Assembly (NCBI GenBank): GCA_003151595.1
Contig: PLXW01000014.1
Coordinates: forward strand, 1 to 50,676
DNA: 50,676 bases
Reading direction: 5' to 3'
Source of the DNA: Myxococcales bacterium
GTDB taxonomy: Bacteria; Myxococcota; Polyangia; Polyangiales; Polyangiaceae
The notes beneath the pieces are model-generated. The model was given only the letters and a program-made list of their open reading frames with translations, had not been told where the DNA came from and did not search any database. Shown here in pieces: positions 41,620 to 49,211 of this stretch (its first letter is position 1; every line of letters starts with the position of its first letter). A program made the translations under genes and the position numbers.

Positions 41620-43578
41620 ATGTGCGTGCGCTTGTCCGCCGCCAAAGAGATCCTGTCCCCCGTCTCGAACGTCTCGCTCGCCGACGCGCTCGTGGCCAGC
41701 AGCGTGGACGGGTTGCTCACGTTCGACCGCGAGTGCCGCTACACGCTGTGGAACGCGGCCATGGAGCGGTTCACGGGCATCGCTGCGGGCGCGGTGCTCG
41801 GGAAGAACGCCTTCGAGGCGTTCCCGCACCTCGTGACCATCGGTGTCGATCGCCTCTTCTTCGCGGCGCTCGCGGGAGAGACGACGGTCGTCGAGGACTA
41901 CGAGGTCAAAGCGGCGGACGGCTCGCGGCGCTTCTTCGACCGTCACTACTCGCCGCTTCGCGACGCCAGCGGCGAGATCGTCGGGGGCGTCGGGGTCATC
42001 CGCGACGTGACCTCGCGCCGCGTCGCCGAGCTCGCGCTTCACGAGCGCGAAGAGCTCTTTCGCTCCGTCGTCGAGAACACGACCGACGCGATCGGGATCG
42101 TCGACGCCAACGGCGCCCACGTCTACGCGAACGCCGCGCTCACGCGCATCCTCGGCTTCTCGCTGGAGGAGCTGCGCACCAAATCGGTCCTCGAGCTCGT
42201 GCACCCCGACGACCTGTCACGCGCGGCCGCGGGGATGATCCGGATGGTCGCCGAAGTGGGGAGCATCGTCGCGCTCGAGGCGCGGTGGCGGCGCGCCGAC
42301 GGATCGTGGCGCACGCTCGACGGGCACTCCCGGTCGTTCCTCGATCGCGACGGGAAGCTTCAGGTCGTGCTCCACGCGCGCGACGTGACCGAGGCCAAGC
42401 TCGCGCGCGAGGCCGTGAATCGCGCGGAAGCGGCGCTGAAGGAGAGCCACGAGAAGCTGCGCGCGTCGCAGAAGCTCGAGGCCATCGGGCGGCTCGCCGG
42501 CGGCGTGGCGCACGACATCAACAACCTGCTCACCGTCGTCCTCTCGTGCGCCGACCTGCTCGAGCGCAGCTCACCGCCGCGCTCGTCGGCGCGCGACTAC
42601 ATCGCCGAGATCACGCGCGCGTCGGAGCGCGGCGCGGCGCTCACGCGGCAGCTGCTGACCTTCAGCCGCAAGCAGCCGACGCAGTCGCGCGTGATCGACA
42701 TCAACACGATCGTCGTCGAGTTGCAGACGATGCTGAAGCGTCTCATCGGCGAGCACATCGAGCTCGTCACGTCGCTCGGCGAGCACCTCCACGTGCGCGT
42801 CGACCCGGGGCAGCTGGAGCAGGTGATCGTGAACCTCGTGCTCAACTCGCGCGACGCGCTCGGCGAGCGGGGTGGAAAGATCGTGATCGTGACGACCGAC
42901 ATGGTCGTGGGCAATCCGATGGACAGCGTCCTCCCCGGCACGTACGTCGCGTTGCGGGTGGAAGACGACGGCGCGGGGATGACGGACGAGGTGAAGGCGC
43001 ACCTCTTCGAGCCGTTCTTCACCACCAAACCGCGCGGCAAGGGGACGGGCCTCGGGTTGGCGACGGTCTACGGCATCGTGAAGCAGAGCGGAGGTCACGT
43101 GAACGCACGGAGCGAAGTGGGGGAGGGGACGTCGTTCGAGGTGTTGTTCCCGCGCGTCGACGCCGAGGTCGATGCCTGCGCCTCGACCGCCGTGGCGGCG
43201 AGACCTCGCGGGAACGAGACGATCTTGCTGGTCGAGGACGAGGCGCCGCTGCGCCGGCTGGTGTGCGAGGTGCTCGCCGAGTCGGGGTACGCGGTCGTCG
43301 AGGCGTCGAGCGGCGAAGAGGCGATCCGCGTGTCGGACGATCGATGCGCGCGCGGCGAGCCGATCGATCTCGTCGTGAGCGACGTGGTGATGCCGGGCAT
43401 GAGCGGCCGGCAGCTCGCGGCGCAGGTGCGCGAGCGCTGGCCGAAAGTGCGCATCCTGTTGATGTCCGGGTACGACGACGACGCTCTGCGCGCCGACGAG
43501 CCCGTGCTGGCGAAACCGTTCTCGGCCTCGATGATCGCGCGCCGCGTGCGCGAGGTGCTCGACCAAGGCGCGGCATGA
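41620..43578 (+). CDS. PAS-PAS hybrid histidine kinase with C-terminal receiver
   Basis: Soluble sensor kinase, about 652 residues, no membrane segment. Two PAS domains: ALVASSVDGLLTFDRECRYT onwards and FRSVVENTTDAIGIVDANGA onwards. A coiled-coil link leads to the HisKA box AGGVAHDINNLLTVVLSCAD, where the phospho-accepting His is followed by D-I-N-N as in NtrB/FixL-like kinases. The ATPase domain shows VNLVLNSRDAL, VEDDGAGM and GKGTGLGLATVYGIVKQSGG. The receiver has ETILLVEDEAPL and LVVSDVVMPGMSG (acceptor Asp), with Lys in VLAKPFS. The first ATG (41593) would overlap tldD; 41620 or a GTG just after it is more likely. The stop overlaps the amidotransferase gene (ATGA). Signal unknown. Confidence 0.9.
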   Translation: MCVRLSAAKEILSPVSNVSLADALVASSVDGLLTFDRECRYTLWNAAMERFTGIAAGAVLGKNAFEAFPHLVTIGVDRLFFAALAGETTVVEDYEVKAADGSRRFFDRHYSPLRDASGEIVGGVGVIRDVTSRRVAELALHEREELFRSVVENTTDAIGIVDANGAHVYANAALTRILGFSLEELRTKSVLELVHPDDLSRAAAGMIRMVAEVGSIVALEARWRRADGSWRTLDGHSRSFLDRDGKLQVVLHARDVTEAKLAREAVNRAEAALKESHEKLRASQKLEAIGRLAGGVAHDINNLLTVVLSCADLLERSSPPRSSARDYIAEITRASERGAALTRQLLTFSRKQPTQSRVIDINTIVVELQTMLKRLIGEHIELVTSLGEHLHVRVDPGQLEQVIVNLVLNSRDALGERGGKIVIVTTDMVVGNPMDSVLPGTYVALRVEDDGAGMTDEVKAHLFEPFFTTKPRGKGTGLGLATVYGIVKQSGGHVNARSEVGEGTSFEVLFPRVDAEVDACASTAVAARPRGNETILLVEDEAPLRRLVCEVLAESGYAVVEASSGEEAIRVSDDRCARGEPIDLVVSDVVMPGMSGRQLAAQVRERWPKVRILLMSGYDDDALRADEPVLAKPFSASMIARRVREVLDQGAA

Positions 43579-44273
43579 CACGCGAGGTGCTCGTGGTTCG
43601 CCACGACGCCGCCGACGGCTCGGGGGCGATCGGCCGCGAGCTGCTTGCGCGCGGCGTGACGGTCCGCGAAGTGCGCGGCTACGAAGGGGGCGAAGTGCCG
43701 GGCGCGATCGGGGACGCGTCGGCGCTGGTCGTGATGGGCGGCCCGATGTCGGCGGGCGACGTGGATGCGTTCCCCTTTCTCGCGACCGAGGCGCGCCTGA
43801 TCGCGTCCGCCGTCGCGGCGCGCGTCCCCGTGCTCGGCGTGTGTCTCGGGTCGCAGCTCGTGGCCTCGGCGCTGGGCGGAGGCGTGGTGCGCGCGCCGCA
43901 GAAGGAGATCGGCTGGCACGAGGTGCGTCGTGAGGCGAGCGACCCTCTCTTCGATCTCCTGCCGAAGACGCTCACGCCGTTCCACTGGCACGAAGACGCG
44001 ATCGTCCTGCCGCCCGGCGCGACGTTGCTCGCGCGATCGGCGACGACGCCGGTGCAGGCGTTTCGCGTCGGCGCGACGTACGGGCTCCAGTTTCATCTGG
44101 AGATGGACGCGGAGATGATCGAGACGATGGCGGAGTCCTTCGCCGGTGAGCTCCGCGAAGCGTCGATCGATTCGCGCGCCGTCGCGGCAGAGACGCGCGC
44201 GCGCATCGCCGAGCAGGAGAGGCTGGCGACGATTCTGTTCGGCGCCTGGGCCGATCAGATCGCTGGTAGCTGA
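43575..44273 (+). CDS. Class I glutamine amidotransferase-like protein
   Basis: 232 residues of the GMP-synthase-like glutamine amidotransferase group. The catalytic triad is visible: C90 in PVLGVCLGSQLVASALGG, H174 and E176 in GLQFHLEM. ALVVMGGPMSAGDVDAFPFL is the N-terminal oxyanion region. It stands alone without a synthetase domain, like stand-alone members that cleave gamma-glutamyl bonds of small molecules or remain uncharacterised. The ATG overlaps the stop of the hybrid kinase gene, so the two are translated together; why a sensor kinase should be coupled to it is not clear from the sequence. Confidence 0.82.
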   Translation: MTREVLVVRHDAADGSGAIGRELLARGVTVREVRGYEGGEVPGAIGDASALVVMGGPMSAGDVDAFPFLATEARLIASAVAARVPVLGVCLGSQLVASALGGGVVRAPQKEIGWHEVRREASDPLFDLLPKTLTPFHWHEDAIVLPPGATLLARSATTPVQAFRVGATYGLQFHLEMDAEMIETMAESFAGELREASIDSRAVAAETRARIAEQERLATILFGAWADQIAGS

Positions 44274-44321
44274 CCCGCGCTTCTGGCGAAACCGGCGCCC
44301 CCCGGGCAACGTAGTGACTGC

Positions 44322-45023
44322 ATGACCGCCGCCGCACGCCACTTCGCCGTTTTCGCCCTCGCCGCGCTCGCCCCGTTCGCCGTCGCCTGCCGCACGGCCT
44401 CTGCGCCGATGTCTTCCGACGCGGCACCCCTGGCCGCCACCGTGCCGAGCTCGCCTTCCGAGTTCACCGTCGGCAAGACCAACATCGGCACAAACCCGGG
44501 CCACGCCGGCAACGGCACTCCGCTCGTCGCCGCGCCCGGGCACGCGCTCGCGGCGTTCGCCGAAGGGTGCTTCTGGGGCTCGGAGAACACGTTCCGCCAC
44601 GTCGATGGCGTCGTCGCCACGACGGTCGGCTACAGCGGCGGACACACCAAGAGCCCCTCGTACGAAGACGTCTGCACGCACACCACCGGGCACGCCGAGA
44701 CCGTGCTCGTCGAGTTCGATCCCGCGCGCGTCACGTACGCGAAGTTGCTTCGCGCGTTCTGGGACACGCACGACCCCACCACGATGAACCGCCAGGGGCC
44801 CGACGAGGGCGATCAGTACCGCAGTCAGATCTTCGCGTTCGGCTCCGATCAGGATCGCGACGCGCGCGCTTCTCTCGCCGAGGAGCAGAAGACGTACGAC
44901 CGCCCGATCACGACGCGCATCGACCCCATCGGCCCGTTCTACATCGCCGAGGGGTACCACCAGCAATACGACGAGAAGACCGGCCGCGAGTCGTGCCCGC
45001 TCCCGCGCCGTCACGGCAGCTGA
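44322..45023 (+). CDS. msrA: Peptide methionine sulfoxide reductase MsrA, exported lipoprotein form
   Basis: Reduces the S-epimer of methionine sulfoxide in proteins. 233 residues. Catalytic C83 lies in the family motif FAEGCFWGSENTFRHVDGVV, followed by GYSGGHTKSPSYEDVCTHTT, HAETVLVEFDP and DEGDQYRSQIF. The N-terminal 23 residues form an export signal ending in a lipobox (FAVAC), then a Ser/Pro-rich linker, so this copy works in the periplasm or on a membrane surface rather than in the cytoplasm. Near the C-terminus are EGYHQQY and a Cys in GRESCPLPRR that could be the resolving cysteine. Its stop is immediately followed by the stop of the convergent kinase gene. Confidence 0.93.
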   Translation: MTAAARHFAVFALAALAPFAVACRTASAPMSSDAAPLAATVPSSPSEFTVGKTNIGTNPGHAGNGTPLVAAPGHALAAFAEGCFWGSENTFRHVDGVVATTVGYSGGHTKSPSYEDVCTHTTGHAETVLVEFDPARVTYAKLLRAFWDTHDPTTMNRQGPDEGDQYRSQIFAFGSDQDRDARASLAEEQKTYDRPITTRIDPIGPFYIAEGYHQQYDEKTGRESCPLPRRHGS

Positions 45024-47345
45024 TCAGCCGGCGTCGCGCTTCGGCTGGACGGTCGCGCGCAGAGCGGTCGAGAGCTCCTTCGCAGTGGGACGCGCCGCAG
45101 GGTCGGAGCTGAGACAGGCGTCGAAGAGATCGGCCAGCGTCGCGTCGAGCCCCTTGCACAGCCCGGCGATCGCCGCCGCGGGCGCGACCGACGAGCCGTG
45201 AAGTCGCGCGAACGCGGGCGACTCGGCCCACGGGCGCTTGCCGGTCAGGATCTCGTGCGCGATGACGCCGAGGCTGAACACGTCGCTCGGCGGCTTCGCG
45301 TGCTTCGCGCCGTACGCGAGCTCGGGCGCCATGTAGATCGGCGTCCCCAGGAGCACGCCGGTCTGCGTGAGCGAGCTCGCGCTGATCGGCGTGGGAGGAA
45401 CGGGGAGCGGCGCTTGCGGTGGGCTCACCTGGAGATCGACGTCGGTGCTCGACGGAGATCGGCGCTTGCCTGACGGCTCGGCGAGCGTGATGAGCTCGTC
45501 TTCGGCGTGCGCCTGCGCTGCGGTCGTAGGCTTCCGGCCGCTCCCCGACTCGGAGGCGTCGCCCGCGCCGGCGATCGTCGACACACCGAAGTCCGAGATC
45601 TTCACCGAGAGCGTCGTGGCCTCGTCTTCCTTCAAGAGCACGTTCGCCGGTTTCAGATCGCGGTGCACGATCCCGAGCTCGTGAATCGCGGCCAGGCCGT
45701 CGGCGAGCTGCGACAGGACGCGCAAGGCCCACGGCACGTCGCCGTACCGCGCGCGGAGGCCGAGGAGCGACGACCCCTCCACGAGCTCCATCACGATGAA
45801 GATGATCCCCGACGCGGCCACGTCGATATCGACGATGCCCACGACGTTGGGATGCGCCACGTGCGACGCGAGCTGCGCTTCGCGCGCGAAGCGGGCCATG
45901 TCGAGCGCGCCGGAGACGCCGCTCAGGATCTTCAGCGCGAACCGCTTTCGATCGCCCTGACGAACGACCTCGTAGACCATCCCCATCGCGCCCGAGCCGA
46001 TCTCGCGAACGAGCTCGTAGCGATCCTTGATCACGTCGCCGGGCTGCAAGCGAACCGCCGACGGAGCGTTGCTGTTGCCGAGGCGCGCGAGGGCGTCGGC
46101 GAGCTGACCGGAGCGCTCCGCGATCTGGCGTCGGAGCTCGTCGTTGAGCGAGACGATCTCCCCCTCACGCGCCTCGAGCTCGCTCACGCGCGATTTGAGC
46201 TGCACGTTGAGCTCGTCGGAGCGGCGGAACAGGAGAATGTGATCGCGACTGAGCGCGAGCGACTGAAGGACCCCGAAGAGCGCCAACCCTCCGCTCGCCG
46301 CGTGAAGGCCGCCGAGCTCTTCACCGATCCCGAGCCAGGCCAGGCAGTCGTCCCATCCGGTCGCGAGGAGGCCGAGCCACGAGACGAGAAAGACCACGGC
46401 GTTCACCGGGCGCGGTCGTCTGCGACTCAAACGCGCGAGCACCCAGATCTGGTGCGCCACGACGACCTGGAAGGTGAAGACGATGATCGGGCCCACGTGC
46501 GTCGTTGCGGTGAAAGGGCCGGACCAGATCGCAGTGATCAGCACGACCGCCGCCAGGAGCGCGACCCACAAGTGCGACGGGCGCGGGAGCCCGAACTGCG
46601 CGTGCGTAAAGTAGACCGAGCCGATCGTCGCCCCCGCGAGCGCGATGGCGAGGATGGGCGCGTCGAGCCGCCCGAGGAACATCTGACTGAGCCCGAGCTG
46701 GAAGAACGGGAGGTACGACGCGCACAGCGCCTGGATCGCGAACCACCCGTGCGCGCTGCGGCGCCGGTCGAGCAGGAACATGAACAGGTACGCGAGGCCG
46801 ATCGGTGTGAGCGTCCCCAGGGCGCCGATGCACGTGACGTCGTTCCACCCGCGCACGAAGAGATACCAACGGTCGCCGTGCGCGCTCGCGCTCAGGCACG
46901 GCACGCTGTCGATCCACGCGCTCTGCGTCCACGTGTTGTCGACCGTGAGCTCGAGCGACAGCGAAGGGGACGCGGTCACGAGCGCCGGAATGCGCCACGC
47001 GATCGGGCCGCGGCTGCGATAGCGCTCGGAGACGACGTCCTCCAGTCGCGCGACGACGACGCCGTTCACGCGCAAGGTCGCGAGCGCCTGGAGATCGGAG
47101 AGCGCCAGAGTGAGATCGCGCCCCTGGAGGTCCGGTGGCAGCGGGACGTCGGCGACGAGTGTGTACGTCAGAGGGCGATCCGGCAGGTACCGCTCGATGT
47201 GCGCCGGGAGATCGATCGTTTGCGGCGCTTCGACCTGTGAGCGGGACAGCTGCCAGCGCGCAACGGCGAGTCCGCCATCCACGCGCGCGCACCCACTCAC
47301 AAAGAGGAGCGCGAAAACCCCAAAGACCGCGGCGACGATCGCCAT
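45024..47345 (-). CDS. 7TM-sensor Ser/Thr protein kinase (7TMR-DISM-like region fused to STK)
   Basis: 773 residues. The N-terminus (FALLFVSGCARVDGG) resembles a lipoprotein signal. Residues 40-165 form a beta-rich extracellular domain (LTYTLVADVPLPPDLQGRDL and LTVDNTWTQ), like the DISM extracellular modules. Residues 170-370 contain about seven membrane helices. A coiled coil (375-420, LKSRVSELEAREGEIVSLND) leads to a Hanks-type kinase at 443-770: GSGAMGMVYEV, FALKIL, VHRDLKPANV (561-568), DFGVST (585-587), GTPIYMAPEL. The activation region has an insert of about 75 residues rich in Ser/Pro. In known 7TMR-DISM proteins the output is usually a histidine kinase or cyclase; a Ser/Thr kinase output is unusual. 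Start and divergent neighbour are nine bases apart. Confidence 0.85.
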   Translation of the reverse strand: MAIVAAVFGVFALLFVSGCARVDGGLAVARWQLSRSQVEAPQTIDLPAHIERYLPDRPLTYTLVADVPLPPDLQGRDLTLALSDLQALATLRVNGVVVARLEDVVSERYRSRGPIAWRIPALVTASPSLSLELTVDNTWTQSAWIDSVPCLSASAHGDRWYLFVRGWNDVTCIGALGTLTPIGLAYLFMFLLDRRRSAHGWFAIQALCASYLPFFQLGLSQMFLGRLDAPILAIALAGATIGSVYFTHAQFGLPRPSHLWVALLAAVVLITAIWSGPFTATTHVGPIIVFTFQVVVAHQIWVLARLSRRRPRPVNAVVFLVSWLGLLATGWDDCLAWLGIGEELGGLHAASGGLALFGVLQSLALSRDHILLFRRSDELNVQLKSRVSELEAREGEIVSLNDELRRQIAERSGQLADALARLGNSNAPSAVRLQPGDVIKDRYELVREIGSGAMGMVYEVVRQGDRKRFALKILSGVSGALDMARFAREAQLASHVAHPNVVGIVDIDVAASGIIFIVMELVEGSSLLGLRARYGDVPWALRVLSQLADGLAAIHELGIVHRDLKPANVLLKEDEATTLSVKISDFGVSTIAGAGDASESGSGRKPTTAAQAHAEDELITLAEPSGKRRSPSSTDVDLQVSPPQAPLPVPPTPISASSLTQTGVLLGTPIYMAPELAYGAKHAKPPSDVFSLGVIAHEILTGKRPWAESPAFARLHGSSVAPAAAIAGLCKGLDATLADLFDACLSSDPAARPTAKELSTALRATVQPKRDAG

Positions 47346-47354
47346 CCCCGGTCG

Positions 47355-49202
47355 ATGAATCCCCACCGGCAAATCATACGGTATGCTTCGAATGTGGGGA
47401 GTCCGTTGACACGCAATGAGATCCTCCTCGGCGCCAAGCTGGGTCAGTACGAGATCTCGCGCTTCATCGGCCAGGGAGGCACGGCGAGCGTCTTCGAGGG
47501 GCGACATGTCGCGCTTCGCAAGCCGGTAGCGATCAAGATCCTTCACGATCACTTGGCCAGCGATCCCGAAGTCGCCGCGCGATTCGTGCGCGAAGGGAGG
47601 ATCGCCGCGCAGCTTCGCCACCCCAACTCGCTCGACGTGCTCGACGTCGGTGAGGAGCGCGGCGTGGCCTACCTCGTCATGGAGCTCCTCGAGGGGAACA
47701 ACCTCAACGCGCGGCTCATCGATCACCGCATCTTGCCCATCGAAGAAGCGCTCACGATCTTCTTCCCCGTCGCGGCGGCGCTCTCACACGCGCACGGACA
47801 CGGGATCGTTCATCGCGACGTGAAGCCCGGGAACATCTTCCTGGCCCGCGATGCGCGCGGGACCGTCGTTCCCAAGCTGGTCGACTTCGGAATCTCGAAG
47901 CTCGTCGACGCGCCCGAGGGGGCGCCGCTGACGGTGACCAACGTGCTGCTCGGCACGGTGCTCTACATGGCGCCCGAGCAGACGACGAGCGGGAAGCTGG
48001 CGTCGGTGAAGAGCGATCAGTACTCGCTCGCCGCCGTTCTCTACGAGTGCCTCGCCGGTCGCACGCCGTTCGACGCCGACGGCTTCTACCCGCTCCTCGA
48101 GGCCGTGCGCGGCTCGGTCCTCGATCCGCCGAGCTCCGGCAATCCGCGCGTCCCGAAGGAGCTCGACGAGGTGATCGTTCGGGCGCTCGATCGCGATCCG
48201 GCGAAGCGCTTCGCGAGCGTGCGGGCGTTCGCCGCCGAGCTGCTGCCGTTCGCCAGTGACGTGCTGGCCAACGCCTGGCGGCGCGACTTCATCGAATCGA
48301 CCGGCGCGAAGGGCTCTCCGCCGAGCGACGCGCTGCCGAGCGAAGGAAGAGTCGTCGTCGAGTCGTCGGGGACGGTGAAGTCCTCCGCGGCGCGACCCGT
48401 GGTGCCGCTCAAGATGGGGCTCGCCGATACGCATGCGCAGTCGTCCGCGCCGCCCACGAAGCCGAGCGAACGACGGCACGCGTCGGCCGAGCATCTCCTC
48501 GCCGTGCCGCGCGACGTGAAGATCGTCGAGCGCCCACCGGTGCGCCCGCTCGCCGTGACGGCGGTCTCGCGCCGCGATCCGTCACCCGCCAAGCCCACCG
48601 AGTGGCACGTCCCCTTTCCCAAGCCGCCCAACCAGATCGCCGACGCGAAGCACTTCCGGAGCACGTGGCTCACGGCCTCGCAGGCCACGCTTCGCGGGCG
48701 CGGCGCCGGGGTGTGGGAGCAGTACGAAGCGGCGCTCGATCCCAAGTACGCGCACGAGGTTCTCTCGGCGGTGGCCGGCGTATGGCTCCCGATGGACGTC
48801 GCGCGCGCGCACTACCTGGCGTGCGACAGACTCGCGCTCACCGACGTCGAGCTCGTCGAGATCGGTCGGGCCGCGATGCGACGCGCGAACGCCACGGCGC
48901 TCTCGCTCGTCACGCGCATGGCGCAAGGGGCCGGAGTGACGCCGTGGTCGGCGCTGGGGCAAGTGCCGCGCTTCTGGTCGGCGACATGCGACGACGGCTT
49001 CATGGGGGTCGCGAAGCTCGGGCCGAAGGAAGCGCGCGTGGAGGTCGTCGGCTATCCGCTGGCGGGGATTCGCTACAACCGCGTCACGATGCGCGGGATC
49101 ACCCTGGGGTGCGTGGAGCTCTTTTGCCAGAAGGCGTACGTGAAAGAGATCTCGGCCCAGTGCGATCACCGAACGCTGGTGATCAAGTTGTCGTGGGTTT
49201 GA
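47355..49202 (+). CDS. Cytoplasmic Ser/Thr protein kinase with uncharacterised C-terminal domain
   Basis: 615 residues from the ATG at 47355. This start leaves only nine bases to the divergent gene, so a GTG at 47394 or a TTG at 47406 behind GGGGAG may be the true start. Hanks-type kinase at 30-310: GQGGTASVFEG, VAIKIL (K61), E80, IVHRDVKPGN, DFGISK and GTVLYMAPEQ. A Ser/Pro-rich linker (about 315-430) carries possible phosphosites. The C-terminal 170 residues form a separate domain (AHYLACDRLALTDVELVEIG, then RFWSATCDDGFMGVAKLGPK) that resembles myxobacterial DUF2378-type domains, seen only by pattern. No membrane segment. It faces the 7TM kinase divergently, which hints at shared regulation. 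Confidence 0.86.
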   Translation: MNPHRQIIRYASNVGSPLTRNEILLGAKLGQYEISRFIGQGGTASVFEGRHVALRKPVAIKILHDHLASDPEVAARFVREGRIAAQLRHPNSLDVLDVGEERGVAYLVMELLEGNNLNARLIDHRILPIEEALTIFFPVAAALSHAHGHGIVHRDVKPGNIFLARDARGTVVPKLVDFGISKLVDAPEGAPLTVTNVLLGTVLYMAPEQTTSGKLASVKSDQYSLAAVLYECLAGRTPFDADGFYPLLEAVRGSVLDPPSSGNPRVPKELDEVIVRALDRDPAKRFASVRAFAAELLPFASDVLANAWRRDFIESTGAKGSPPSDALPSEGRVVVESSGTVKSSAARPVVPLKMGLADTHAQSSAPPTKPSERRHASAEHLLAVPRDVKIVERPPVRPLAVTAVSRRDPSPAKPTEWHVPFPKPPNQIADAKHFRSTWLTASQATLRGRGAGVWEQYEAALDPKYAHEVLSAVAGVWLPMDVARAHYLACDRLALTDVELVEIGRAAMRRANATALSLVTRMAQGAGVTPWSALGQVPRFWSATCDDGFMGVAKLGPKEARVEVVGYPLAGIRYNRVTMRGITLGCVELFCQKAYVKEISAQCDHRTLVIKLSWV

Positions 49203-49211
49203 AGCGCGCGA

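Noticed and set aside
40170..44273. Very long plus-strand frame ending with the amidotransferase, and the minus-strand frame 38722-42204
   Set aside because: Only the last part of each is real. The rest is antisense of tldD or of the histidine kinase and has shadow composition; real starts are set by SD sites and domain limits.
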